A stretch of 64,000 nucleotides of DNA from Ignatzschineria sp. F8392 (lineage in GTDB: Bacteria > Pseudomonadota > Gammaproteobacteria > Cardiobacteriales > Wohlfahrtiimonadaceae), in NCBI RefSeq assembly GCF_002252045.1, contig NZ_NEFF01000001.1:744001-808000 (forward strand). The letters run 5' to 3'. Below, piece by piece: positions 45,054 to 53,875 of the stretch (positions are counted from its first letter, which is position 1; the number at the start of each line of letters is the position of its first letter). The notes under the pieces are model-generated. The model ran no database searches and was not told where the DNA came from. It saw only the letters and a program-made list of their open reading frames with translations. The position numbers and the translations under genes were made by a program.

Positions 45054-47438
45054 CTATTTCGCTTTTTTACGGCGACGATTCCTACTTTTTCCTGCTTTAA
45101 GGTGCTTTTTCTCTTTTCCTTTGCGAGCTTCATCGATTCGATGCTTTCTGCTTTTATTGGGAACAGGACGATCTCCATGATTACCCTTATTGCCATTGCC
45201 ATTGCCATTGCCATTCTCTCTTCTCTCTTTCTGACCATTGGCCATCGAGGCAGAGATCAGCTCAAAGTCGATATGCTTTGTTTCAGGATTTGATTCGAGT
45301 ACTTTTACGCGAACTTTATCGCTTAGGCGATATTGCTGGCGAGTTCTTTCGCCAATAAGGCGATGTTTTGTCTCATCATAGATATAGTAATCATCGCTCA
45401 TTTGAGAGATATGAACTAATCCTTCAATAAAGATATTATCGAGCTCTACAAAGATTCCAAAGCTGGTAATACTGGTAATTGTGCCATCAAACTCATCACC
45501 GATAAAACGTTGGAGATATTTTGCTTTTAACCAATCCATCACATCGCGTGTGGCGTCATCGGCACGGCGTTCACACATTGAGGTATGTTCGCCCATATGA
45601 ACCATATGCGCTTCCGGATAAAATTGATTAAAATCCCCTTTCTGAAGAATTAATTTAATTGCTCGATGCACAATCAGGTCAGGATAACGACGAATCGGTG
45701 AGGTAAAATGTGCATAGTGGGTGAGTGCTAAACCAAAATGCCCCTCATTTTCAGGCTGATAGATCGCTTGACTCAAAGAGCGTAACATAACGGTCTGAAT
45801 CATATTGAATGCCGGTAGTTCTTTCGCAGCATTGAGGGTGTCGGCAAAGTCCATGGGCGTCGGTTCACTTGCACCTGCAAGGCCGAGACCAAACTCTTTG
45901 AGGAAATCCCTCAATGCCAATAATTTTTTACTATCAGGCTTCGGATGGACACGATAGAGAGCAGAAAGTGGAGAGGCCTCAATGGTTTTAGCCGCTGCGA
46001 TATTGGCAGTAATCATACACTCTTCAATGATTTTATGAGCATCAAAGCGCGCATCAGGGACGATCTTTTCAATCTCCCCATCATTATCATATAAGATCAA
46101 TGTTTCTACTGTCTCAAAATCGATTGTTCCACGCTCTTCACGGGCTCTGCGTAAGATTTTGTAGAGTGCATAGAGATGATCGAGATGTGGTACTAATGTC
46201 TGATAGCTTTCACGAAGGATCTCGTCACCATCAATAATTTTTTGTACCAACTCGTAGGTTAAACGCGCATGTGAACGCATCACTCCTTCAAAGAATTGAT
46301 ACTCAACAAGATCTCCCTCTTGATTAATAGTGAGCTCTGCAACCATGGTTAAACGATCAACATCAGGGTTGAGCGAGCAGATTCCATTTGAAAGCTTAGG
46401 GTGTAACATCGGAACAACATAGTTAGGGAAGTAGACAGATGTTGAGCGGAGATAGGCATCTTGATCGATTGCTGAATCACGGGTGACATAGTGAGCAACG
46501 TCTGCAATGGCGACATAGAGTTTGTAGTGACCATTTTTAAGAGGTTCACAATAGACTGCGTCATCAAAGTCTCGTGCGGTGATGCCATCGATTGTGACAA
46601 GAGGCAGATCTCGATAATCCTTGCGCCCCTTCATCTCTTCAGCGCTCACCTCAGAAGGGATTGTCTCCACCTCTGTTTCACACGCTTTTGTAAATTGATG
46701 CGGGATATTATGCTCTAAAATGGCTTGCATAATCTCAATATCGACCGTCATCTCCTCTCCAAACACCTCCAAAACTTCAGCTTTAGGAGTTGTATTATCA
46801 GAGGGATAGCTCTCAATTTTAACGCGAACAAGATCGAAGTTTTTTGCTTTCATGCTCTTGACATCATCGACAAAAAACTCTGTAGTAATTTTGCGGTTTT
46901 CAGAGATCACGCTATTGACCCCTTTTTCACGATAGAACCGGCCGATAAACTCATGGAGTTTATGTTCGAGAACCTGCTCAACTTTGGCAATTCGACGTCC
47001 GCGATTGTCGATGCCGGCAATTGAGACCTCAATTCGATCGCCGTGGAGTACTTTTTTCATCTCATGGGGCGGGATATAGAAGGAACCGCCACCTTCAAGA
47101 TCGAGATATCCATAACCTTCCGCATGACCGGAGACTATACCGATAAAGCGTTGGCTATTATCGATAATCTGTAACTTATCTGCTTTATCGATATAGAGTG
47201 TACCTTGGCGGATCATGGCATTGATTCGGCTCTCTAAGGCATCAATCTCCCAATTTTTACGGAGCTTGAAGGTACGAGCAATCTCATCAAAATCGAGATT
47301 CGGATGATTTTGTAATAATTCTAAAATAAAAGAGCGACTTGGAATTGCTCGGCCATACTGCTCTTTTTGTGCTGCATACTCTGCATCGTTCTCATAATAT
47401 TGTGCAAAGTATTCTAAATTTTTCTTGATGTCATTCAC
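45054..47438 (-). CDS. rnr: Ribonuclease R
   Basis: 3'-5' exoribonuclease that degrades structured RNA (about 794 aa). In order: helix-turn-helix domain (RSFILELLQNHPNLDFDEIARTF), two cold-shock domains, the RNB catalytic domain with ITARDFDDAVYC, an S1 domain (GTITSITSFGIFVELDNIF) and a Lys/Arg-rich tail that includes a (Gly-Asn) repeat coded by a TTGCCA hexamer repeat. The likely start is GTG 47438, 13 bases after the upstream stop and with AAGGA about 10 bases before it. ATG 47489 would overlap the DUF2218 gene. Confidence 0.94.
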   Translation of the reverse strand: MNDIKKNLEYFAQYYENDAEYAAQKEQYGRAIPSRSFILELLQNHPNLDFDEIARTFKLRKNWEIDALESRINAMIRQGTLYIDKADKLQIIDNSQRFIGIVSGHAEGYGYLDLEGGGSFYIPPHEMKKVLHGDRIEVSIAGIDNRGRRIAKVEQVLEHKLHEFIGRFYREKGVNSVISENRKITTEFFVDDVKSMKAKNFDLVRVKIESYPSDNTTPKAEVLEVFGEEMTVDIEIMQAILEHNIPHQFTKACETEVETIPSEVSAEEMKGRKDYRDLPLVTIDGITARDFDDAVYCEPLKNGHYKLYVAIADVAHYVTRDSAIDQDAYLRSTSVYFPNYVVPMLHPKLSNGICSLNPDVDRLTMVAELTINQEGDLVEYQFFEGVMRSHARLTYELVQKIIDGDEILRESYQTLVPHLDHLYALYKILRRAREERGTIDFETVETLILYDNDGEIEKIVPDARFDAHKIIEECMITANIAAAKTIEASPLSALYRVHPKPDSKKLLALRDFLKEFGLGLAGASEPTPMDFADTLNAAKELPAFNMIQTVMLRSLSQAIYQPENEGHFGLALTHYAHFTSPIRRYPDLIVHRAIKLILQKGDFNQFYPEAHMVHMGEHTSMCERRADDATRDVMDWLKAKYLQRFIGDEFDGTITSITSFGIFVELDNIFIEGLVHISQMSDDYYIYDETKHRLIGERTRQQYRLSDKVRVKVLESNPETKHIDFELISASMANGQKERRENGNGNGNGNKGNHGDRPVPNKSRKHRIDEARKGKEKKHLKAGKSRNRRRKKAK
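45190..45214. repeat. In-frame hexanucleotide repeat in rnr
   Basis: Four copies of TTGCCA (minus strand GGCAAT), encoding alternating Gly and Asn before the basic tail of RNase R. The 6-bp unit keeps frame on expansion or loss. Confidence 0.85.
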
Positions 47439-47451
47439 TGATGTCTTTTCC

Positions 47452-47757
47452 TTATAGGGATGACTGCCACTGAATATCGATCTTCTCATCTTCTGGAATC
47501 ATTCGCTCAATATGGCGATCGATCACAGATTGAATGGTTTCTAACTCTGATTCAGTTGGCGTTGTAAGTTTAATGGTAAGGGATTTCTCTTGTGGATAGA
47601 AGAGGGCAACTTTGCCATCTCCGAAATCGACCTTACCTTCTGTTTCATTATATTCGGTTATTAATTTGTGTGCCCAATGTTTGCAAAGGCGACGAACTAA
47701 ACGTGTCGGGTCATTGAGGGCAAATGTCGTTGTTGAGTGAAAGTTTGAGTGGCTCAT
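47452..47757 (-). CDS. DUF2218-family protein
   Basis: 101 aa. The pattern (SHSNFHSTTTFALNDPTRLVRRLCKHWAHK, then GKVDFGDGKVALFYP) fits DUF2218, small proteins of unknown role often found beside metal-uptake genes elsewhere. Here it precedes rnr by 13 bases, so the two are likely co-transcribed. Confidence 0.75.
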   Translation of the reverse strand: MSHSNFHSTTTFALNDPTRLVRRLCKHWAHKLITEYNETEGKVDFGDGKVALFYPQEKSLTIKLTTPTESELETIQSVIDRHIERMIPEDEKIDIQWQSSL

Positions 47758-48170
47758 ATGAACTCCTATTGTTGTGATTGTTATTTATTTTTATGATTGA
47801 TGGATTTATGGGCTTATTGATGTTAGCTCTTCATAAGAATAGGCTATCAGCGATATATTATCAGTATCAGCGATACGTTATCATCAGTAATACGTTACCC
47901 GCAATGCTTGATAAAAGAGTAAGGCATCACTCATAGATGATGGGGTTAATCATTCTCATTACAAGAGTCTCATTACAAGAGATTATTGCCTGCATCGTAA
48001 GCAATATAAAATATCAATATGCATCGAAAAGCAGATAGGGCGCTTGATGCTCGACTTAGATATCACTCTCTTCAGTCAGATAGCGATAATCGATTGCAAC
48101 ATGCTCAGAAAGGGAATAGGGGCTAAATAGAGTAGATGGGGGAGTGAGATGATGTAGCTATCGAGCAACT
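47758..48170. other. Repeat-rich spacer between lpxK and the DUF2218 gene
   Basis: About 410 bases with no gene. It contains a doubled 19-20 bp TATCAGCGATAYRTTATCA unit (47844-47882) with a diverged third copy, and an exact doubled 14-bp TCTCATTACAAGAG (47954-47981). No promoter could be assigned safely. Confidence 0.5.
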
Positions 48171-48230
48171 ATTAATTATTTATGATTATTTATCATTATT
48201 TGTTGTTATTTGTCGTTATTTGTCGTTATT
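48171..48230. repeat. 10-bp tandem repeat across the lpxK stop codon
   Basis: Six units of TNTNRTTATT type; the last two (TGTCGTTATT) are exact. The array crosses the lpxK stop (48206), so it writes the last residues TNNDK. A 10-bp unit shifts frame on copy-number change. Confidence 0.8.
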
Positions 48231-49309
48231 TTTTCCAGTAGTGTATCAATAAAATGATCGGGTAGCTCATTTTTTAGTGGAACTGCCCAGAGATTATCCA
48301 TTGTAAGATGGTTAAAATGGCGACATTTTGTGGCATCTTTCTCTGTCATAAGGATAGGGGGCGCCAGTGAGGCAAGCTCATGCTCCTTAATTTGATGATG
48401 GTCAGGAAAACTCTTTGTTGTAAATTGGAGGCCTTTAGCACGGAGCATTTGATAGAAATTCTCAGGATGAGCGATGCCGGCAATAGCGGTAAAATGGGTC
48501 GATGCAAAAGATGATAATCTTCTTTTGATTGTCGAATTATTGAGTGAAATAGCATCATCTAATTGTGATGATAGCGGAATAACTTCTATATTGTTATCTA
48601 TGTTGTTGTCTATCTTGTTGCGTTTACCTTCAAGATCAGTTGCTCTCTTTGCCGGCTGTCTTTGATCAGTAAATTGGTCAGAGAGTTGATTGATCTCTGC
48701 TTTGACAGCTTGTGGAGAGATCTGATTACAGATAATAAAATCCGCTTTATCGATGCGGGAGATAGGCTCTCTTAAAGGGCCTGCGGGTAAGATTCGACCA
48801 TTTCCAAATCCTTGCGCACCCACCACAATAATCTCAATATCTCGCTCTAACTGCCGATGTTGCAATGCATCATCACAGAGAAAGCAATCAATGTCTGGAA
48901 AAGCTTTTAAGAGCTCAATGCCGGCACTATAGCGATCATGATAGATAGCCATAGGGGCTTTAGTTTTTTGGTAGATGAGTGCCGGCTCATCACCGATCTC
49001 TTTAACGGTAGAGTGAGGAGAGACAATCTGTAGCTTCTGATCTTCTCGTCCAAAACCTCTTGAGAGTATGCCAACCGTGAGGCCTCGAGCTTGTAAGCTT
49101 TCTGTCAAGGCAATGGTTGTGGGGGTTTTTCCTGTTCCTCCCACATTGATGTTGCCGATAACAATGGTTGGACGTGGTAGCTTTTGAGCCCGTTTCTCCC
49201 GTTTTTGAAGATCATATTGAGAGAGAAGATGATAGAGCGATGAAAGAGGCAGTAGAAGTGTTGAGATTATGCCCTTTTTTTGCCAAAAGAGGGGAGCTTT
49301 TAATATCAT
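48206..49309 (-). CDS. lpxK: Tetraacyldisaccharide 4'-kinase
   Basis: Phosphorylates the 4' position of the lipid A precursor at the inner membrane (367 aa). A Walker A loop NINVGGTGKTPTT (about 53-65) follows a hydrophobic N-terminus. DDALQHRQLERDIEI holds the active-site acid. Longer than the E. coli protein (328): an Asn/Asp-rich insert with a repeated IDNN(I) unit lies near residues 230-245. coaX is directly upstream (16 bases). Confidence 0.95.
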   Translation of the reverse strand: MILKAPLFWQKKGIISTLLLPLSSLYHLLSQYDLQKREKRAQKLPRPTIVIGNINVGGTGKTPTTIALTESLQARGLTVGILSRGFGREDQKLQIVSPHSTVKEIGDEPALIYQKTKAPMAIYHDRYSAGIELLKAFPDIDCFLCDDALQHRQLERDIEIIVVGAQGFGNGRILPAGPLREPISRIDKADFIICNQISPQAVKAEINQLSDQFTDQRQPAKRATDLEGKRNKIDNNIDNNIEVIPLSSQLDDAISLNNSTIKRRLSSFASTHFTAIAGIAHPENFYQMLRAKGLQFTTKSFPDHHQIKEHELASLAPPILMTEKDATKCRHFNHLTMDNLWAVPLKNELPDHFIDTLLEKITTNNDK

Positions 49310-49324
49310 CTGTGGGTGACCTCT

Positions 49325-50152
49325 TCAAATCGCTTGCTTCGAGGGATCTGATGCTTCTAAAGGCAGATTCAGATTATGTGATTCACTCTCTTCTTTTTGC
49401 AACTGCTGGTAGAGATAGATCAATCCTTTAAAGATTAAGGTTTCATCAAAGATAATCTCCTCTCTGAAAGCGGCATCTTCATAGTAACGGAGATTACCCC
49501 CGGTAAAGATCAGATGCTCAATGGGGTACTCTTTCTTTATCTCAGCGATTAACCCCATAATCATATGGTAGTGACCATTAATAGTGCCGATACTAATCGA
49601 TTCAAAGGTATTAAACCCAAGCGTTCCCTCTTGTAGGGCATAATCCATCTCAGAGAGAAGGGCGGCTTGCGCAAAAAGTCCTTGAAGGCTCGACTGAATT
49701 CCAGGAGAGATCGTTGTTCCGACAAATTGCCCCTCATTGATCACAAAGATAGTAGTGGCAGTGCCAAGTGCGACAACGGCACAATTTTGATATTGATAAG
49801 CGGCTTCAACTCCATAAAAGTTTGCAACAAAATCGGCCCCTAAAAGGTGAATGTTTTTAAGGGAGAAGCGAGACCAATCTACCGGGAGATCATGGCGTAG
49901 ACTGTAGACAGGGATCTGGTAGAGATCGGCAATTGCGCGAATAAGATTATTCAGATCAGGGACGACAGAGACATAGATCACGGCATCAAAAGAGATCTGA
50001 AATTGATCGAGCTTATCCTTTATCGCTACTCTATCGCTAAGAACGCTATCTTGACTAAGAGGGCGAATTAAGGGCGTTAAAGTGCCATCTTTAGCGTCAT
50101 AGAGTCGAAAGTCTGCTGTGGTATTGCCAATATCTACTAAAAGTAGCTTCAT
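49325..50152 (-). CDS. coaX: Type III pantothenate kinase
   Basis: First step of CoA synthesis (275 aa). The N-terminal phosphate motif LLVDIGNTTADFRLYD, the segment LGADFVANFYGVEAAY and LGTATTIFVINEGQFVGTTISPGIQSS fit CoaX. I start at ATG 50152, where the DxGNT motif has its usual distance. An upstream ATG (50188) would add 12 atypical residues. Confidence 0.94.
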   Translation of the reverse strand: MKLLLVDIGNTTADFRLYDAKDGTLTPLIRPLSQDSVLSDRVAIKDKLDQFQISFDAVIYVSVVPDLNNLIRAIADLYQIPVYSLRHDLPVDWSRFSLKNIHLLGADFVANFYGVEAAYQYQNCAVVALGTATTIFVINEGQFVGTTISPGIQSSLQGLFAQAALLSEMDYALQEGTLGFNTFESISIGTINGHYHMIMGLIAEIKKEYPIEHLIFTGGNLRYYEDAAFREEIIFDETLIFKGLIYLYQQLQKEESESHNLNLPLEASDPSKQAI

Positions 50153-50256
50153 GATTTTACGCCTATTTACAGAGATAAAGCTTGTCATTATAGCCGCTTT
50201 TTTACTGAAATCATCCTAAAGATCATCTTCAGCAGCAAGGAAGCGCATAAAGTTTT

Positions 50257-50697
50257 TTAATGTTTCTGCTCAATAATAACCTCTCTATTGGTAAAAATCG
50301 TCTCAATAGAGGCGGGATTAATGGCGATATCCATCGTTCGTGAGATCGCTTCAAAAGCCAATTCCATTCGATAGCTCTCTAAGATCTTTTTCGTGATCGG
50401 ATATCGCTCTCGTCTTGTGTGAAAGGGGTTATCTTTCTCTTTTAAGGTGATCGGAAAATTCATCTCTGCCTTTGCTTTTAAAAGTGGAGTAATTGCCGCA
50501 ATGATCAATTTTGAGGGGATATCTTCCGGTAATAGTAGAACTAATGAATTGGCGGCAGGTGCATTGAGGATCTTTTCAAGCGCTAAGGAGAGAATATCGA
50601 GCCAGTTTTGGGGTAGATTAGTGGGCAGAGTCGCCTCATCCCCTTTTGAAAGTATCTCCTTTTGAAATTGCTCTAATAGAATCTTATCAACCAACAT
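50257..50697 (-). CDS. Protein of unknown function
   Basis: 146 aa, soluble, no signal or membrane helix. The start has a strong GGGAGGAG site. It lies 104 bases upstream of coaX on the same strand, where other genomes often carry birA, but no BirA motif is present. Family not recognised. Confidence 0.7.
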   Translation of the reverse strand: MLVDKILLEQFQKEILSKGDEATLPTNLPQNWLDILSLALEKILNAPAANSLVLLLPEDIPSKLIIAAITPLLKAKAEMNFPITLKEKDNPFHTRRERYPITKKILESYRMELAFEAISRTMDIAINPASIETIFTNREVIIEQKH

Positions 50698-50897
50698 TTC
50701 GCTGACTCCTCCCTAAATGGTGAATTGAGAGTATAGCCGAGGAGATGATCATTTTAGATTCTCTAGGATCTCTCCGGACGGCATATCGTTAAAATCTTTG
50801 AATAGATTGTATAACTATCAAGCGTAGTGAAGAGTGCGTTATTCTGGGAGTTACGATTGTAAGTTGAAATCTCGGGTTGGGGTTGTGAAGGGATCGC

Positions 50898-51506
50898 TTA
50901 AGCGCGTAGGGCATTGAGGAGCGTTAAGCAGTCTGGAAAGTAGTAGTCTGCAAGTTTTGGGTAGATATTCTCTCTCTGGTTGATCAAGACAGTTATGATT
51001 CCGGCACTTTTCCCGGCAGCGAGATCATACTCATGATCACCAATAATCAGCGCTTCTTCTGGTGCGATCTGCCATTGAGTCAGAAGCGTTATAATACCAT
51101 CAGGTGATGGCTTGGGAGTTGCGGTATCGCGTCCAATAATGAGCTCTGCTGGGAAGTGATGCGCAATATTGGCAGCTGTGAGCGTTATCTCTGTAAGGGC
51201 ATGTAAATTGCGCGTTAAGATTGCAAAATGGGTCGATCTTTCTGCTAGGTAATCGAGAAGATCAGCGGCACCATGAGCCGCCTTTGTTGCTTTTGCTACT
51301 TTAAGTTCATACTCTGCAAGCCAGCGCTCTCTGGCTAAGCGATCTGCTTCGGGGAGTTTCGCAAGATTATCTAAGATATCCTCATCATCAGCGACCTCAA
51401 GAACTTTTCGTATCATGGCAAAATCATGTTTTGCGACAGTGAGGGTGCCATCCATATCAAAAATCCAGTAGCGGATATCTTGTAAACGAGAAATATTGTG
51501 TATCAT
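50898..51506 (-). CDS. HAD-superfamily phosphatase
   Basis: 202 aa. Motif I is FDMDGTLTVAKHDF, motif II is ILTRN, the Lys of motif III is in TPKPSP and motif IV is IIGDHEYDLAAGKSAG. A helical cap sits between I and II. Similar to phosphoglycolate/beta-phosphoglucomutase-like HADs; the substrate is unknown. AAAGGA is placed six bases before the ATG. Confidence 0.87.
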   Translation of the reverse strand: MIHNISRLQDIRYWIFDMDGTLTVAKHDFAMIRKVLEVADDEDILDNLAKLPEADRLARERWLAEYELKVAKATKAAHGAADLLDYLAERSTHFAILTRNLHALTEITLTAANIAHHFPAELIIGRDTATPKPSPDGIITLLTQWQIAPEEALIIGDHEYDLAAGKSAGIITVLINQRENIYPKLADYYFPDCLTLLNALRA

Positions 51507-51655
51507 AAGAGTCCTTTGAGTAGTCCAGTGAATAGGGCTTAGCGTATTGAAGATGGTGTATTGAGGGGAGTGTCATTATGGCACTATAGTGATTAGGATC
51601 AAGGTCAGATTGAAGTGCAGAGAGGATTAATCATGGAGATAATAAAGGAGATAAG

Positions 51656-52111
51656 ATGAAGTTATTACTACAGCGAGTCAAAGAGGCATCTGTAACCGTG
51701 GATGGAGAGGTCGTTGGTGCTATCAATCAAGGGTTGTTGCTCTTTGTCGGCATTGAACCTTTTGATAGCGAGGAGAGTGTCAAGAAGGGGATTGAGCGAG
51801 CTATGAAGTATCGCATCTTTAGTGATGATGCCGGAAAGATGAATCTTTCATTGATCGATCGTGGAGGAGATCTCCTTTTAGTCTCTCAATTTACTTTAGC
51901 GGCCGATACAGATCGGGGCTTGCGACCAAGTTTTACCTCAGCCGCAGCACCTACGCTCGGAGAAGCGCTTTTTGATTATGCTGTTTCTGTTGCAAGATCG
52001 CTGATGGAGAAGAGCGGTGCCGGTCAAGTAGCAACTGGCCGCTTTGGTGCGGATATGCAGGTTGCGTTGATCAATGATGGACCTGTTACCTTTCTCTTAG
52101 AGACGCGATAA
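51656..52111 (+). CDS. dtd: D-aminoacyl-tRNA deacylase
   Basis: Removes D-amino acids (and Gly from tRNA-Ala) from tRNA; 151 aa, normal length. Starts MKLLLQRVKEASVTVDG. The active-site loops read SQFTLAADTDRGLRPSFTSAA and NDGPVTFLLE; the latter corresponds to the Gly-cisPro motif. AAGGAG lies before the ATG. It is the only plus-strand gene between 43.9 and 58.4 kb. Confidence 0.97.
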   Translation: MKLLLQRVKEASVTVDGEVVGAINQGLLLFVGIEPFDSEESVKKGIERAMKYRIFSDDAGKMNLSLIDRGGDLLLVSQFTLAADTDRGLRPSFTSAAAPTLGEALFDYAVSVARSLMEKSGAGQVATGRFGADMQVALINDGPVTFLLETR

Positions 52112-52156
52112 TAGATCCGTAGATTAGAATCCGATTAAAAGAGAGTTTAGTATCGA

Positions 52157-53149
52157 TTAGCGCTTGATAGATTGCATCACTTCACTTAAGCGACGAAAAG
52201 AGTCGAGCCGCTTTTCTTGATCATAGATAACGCCGGCAAACATGAGTTCTTCAACTTCAATCTCAGTGAGCAATGATTCGATCATCTCTTTAACACGATT
52301 GTGGTCGCCAACAGCAGAGATCCGTAACATCGAGGAGACATGGCGTTTCTCCATTGGATTCCAATAGCGCTCCATCTCCTCTCGGGTAATAGGAGGTGGG
52401 GTTAACTTGCGATCATCGCGAATCAATTGGGTAAAACTCTGCTCCATTGTGGTAAAGAGATAATCCGCCTCGTCATTACTCTCGGCAATAACAGCATTCA
52501 TACAGAGCATAGCGTAAGGTTTATCAAGATATGCTGATGGGCGGAAGCGTTCTCGGTAGAGTGCAAGCGCTTCTTTCATATGGGTCGGTGCAAAATGGGC
52601 GGCAAAAGCATAAGGGAGCCCTAAATGTGCCGCTAATTGTGCACCAAAGAGGCTCGAGCCTAAGATCCAAACAGGAATGGAGAGATTCATGCCGGGAATG
52701 GCATGAATTCGCTGATTATCTTGAGGATGGAAGTAGTTGAGTAGTTCTACAACCTCTTGGGGGAAATGATCTGCGCGCGCAGGATCGCGACGAAGTGCAT
52801 AAGCGGTTTGTGGATCAGTGCCGGGAGCTCGTCCAACTCCAAGGTCGATTCTATTAGGGTAGAGGCTCTCTAAGGTGCCAAAAGCCTCTGCTACCATTAA
52901 GGGCGCATGATTGGGGAGCATAATACCGCCTGATCCGAGACGAATTTTCTCTGTTTTACTCGCAAGGTAGCCGATTAATACTGCTGTAGCAGAGCTTGCG
53001 ATATTAACCATATTGTGATGCTCGGCAACCCAAAAACGGGTATATCCCGCTTCTTCGCCAAGCTGTGCAAGTGCGGCAGCTCGATGAAAAGCATCTCGAG
53101 GAGTCTCTTTTTGATTAATATTGGCTAAATCTAAAATGGAATATTTCAT
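52157..53149 (-). CDS. Luciferase-like (LLM class) flavin oxidoreductase
   Basis: 330 aa TIM-barrel protein. Typical motifs: [31 protein letters not shown] and [13 protein letters not shown], matching the YhbW/MsnO8 group of bacterial luciferase-like monooxygenases. The substrate is unknown. AGGAG upstream of the start. Convergent with dtd. Confidence 0.9.
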   Translation of the reverse strand: MKYSILDLANINQKETPRDAFHRAAALAQLGEEAGYTRFWVAEHHNMVNIASSATAVLIGYLASKTEKIRLGSGGIMLPNHAPLMVAEAFGTLESLYPNRIDLGVGRAPGTDPQTAYALRRDPARADHFPQEVVELLNYFHPQDNQRIHAIPGMNLSIPVWILGSSLFGAQLAAHLGLPYAFAAHFAPTHMKEALALYRERFRPSAYLDKPYAMLCMNAVIAESNDEADYLFTTMEQSFTQLIRDDRKLTPPPITREEMERYWNPMEKRHVSSMLRISAVGDHNRVKEMIESLLTEIEVEELMFAGVIYDQEKRLDSFRRLSEVMQSIKR

Positions 53150-53186
53150 ACTGATTCTCCTATTTTTCTCCTCGTTAATTTCTATT

Positions 53187-53226
53187 CATTCAATCATTCA
53201 ATCATTCAATCATTCAATTATTCAAT
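53187..53226. repeat. 8-bp tandem repeat
   Basis: CATTCAAT four times exactly, then TATTCAAT, directly upstream of the LLM oxidoreductase gene. Confidence 0.88.
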
Positions 53227-53301
53227 TATTTAGGCACTCATTTTTCCCGATATCTTGCTTTTTTCCTCATAGCTTCTTCTATCCTTCATCGCTCTAGCTC
53301 T

Positions 53302-53637
53302 CTAATACCATGCTTCACGCATCTCCTCGATTAAGAGGGAGAGGTCATTATCACTAAAGTAGAGTGGACGGAAATTGAGGATAAAAGCTTTAATGTTTTC
53401 AAAAGAGCCCTGTAATTCACAACTCTCTTCATTGGGTTCGTAGCGGAAAGCGCCTTGGAGCTCTATCAATTCATGTTCGAGATAAAACTCTATAATATCG
53501 ATCCAAGTGTAGCCGGTCACCTCTATCTCAAGGTCATCAAAAACCTCAAAGCGATCTTGGGCAGGGAAGTAGATGCCCCAAAGATGATCATCATATTGAA
53601 CAAGTTCAAAGGGGTGAATTCGTTGTAAGTCTTGCAT
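53302..53637 (-). CDS. Small acidic protein, possibly Imm51-like
   Basis: 111 aa, very acidic. The central pattern (FEVFDDLEIEVTGYTWIDII, then GSFENIKAFI) recalls Imm51-type immunity proteins in my memory of the family; this is a weak match. If true, no toxin or secretion gene is beside it. No good ribosome site upstream of the ATG. Confidence 0.5.
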   Translation of the reverse strand: MQDLQRIHPFELVQYDDHLWGIYFPAQDRFEVFDDLEIEVTGYTWIDIIEFYLEHELIELQGAFRYEPNEESCELQGSFENIKAFILNFRPLYFSDNDLSLLIEEMREAWY

Positions 53638-53689
53638 AATATATTATCTATTACTCTCTGTGACGTTATTAGTGTATCGAAAAGGGAAG

Positions 53690-53731
53690 GATAGAGAAAG
53701 CCCTCTATAACGTGCTGGTTTATAGAGGGCT
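53690..53731 (-). terminator. Terminator of the PuuP-like transporter gene
   Basis: A 12-bp stem AGCCCTCTATAA / TTATAGAGGGCT. On the minus strand it is followed by TTTCTCT. A second hairpin, GAAGCG-TTAA-CGCTTC (53741-53756), lies just before it. Confidence 0.75.
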
Positions 53732-53875
53732 CTTTAAGTGGAAGCGTTAACGCTTCTCCCACCGTTAACTATTTTGCCACTGTTTCTTATTTTTTATTTC
53801 TTATTTCTTATTTTTTTCACTTGTCATTTTCCATCAACCTAATTTTTAATTGATCATTTTTTAGCTGATCTATTT

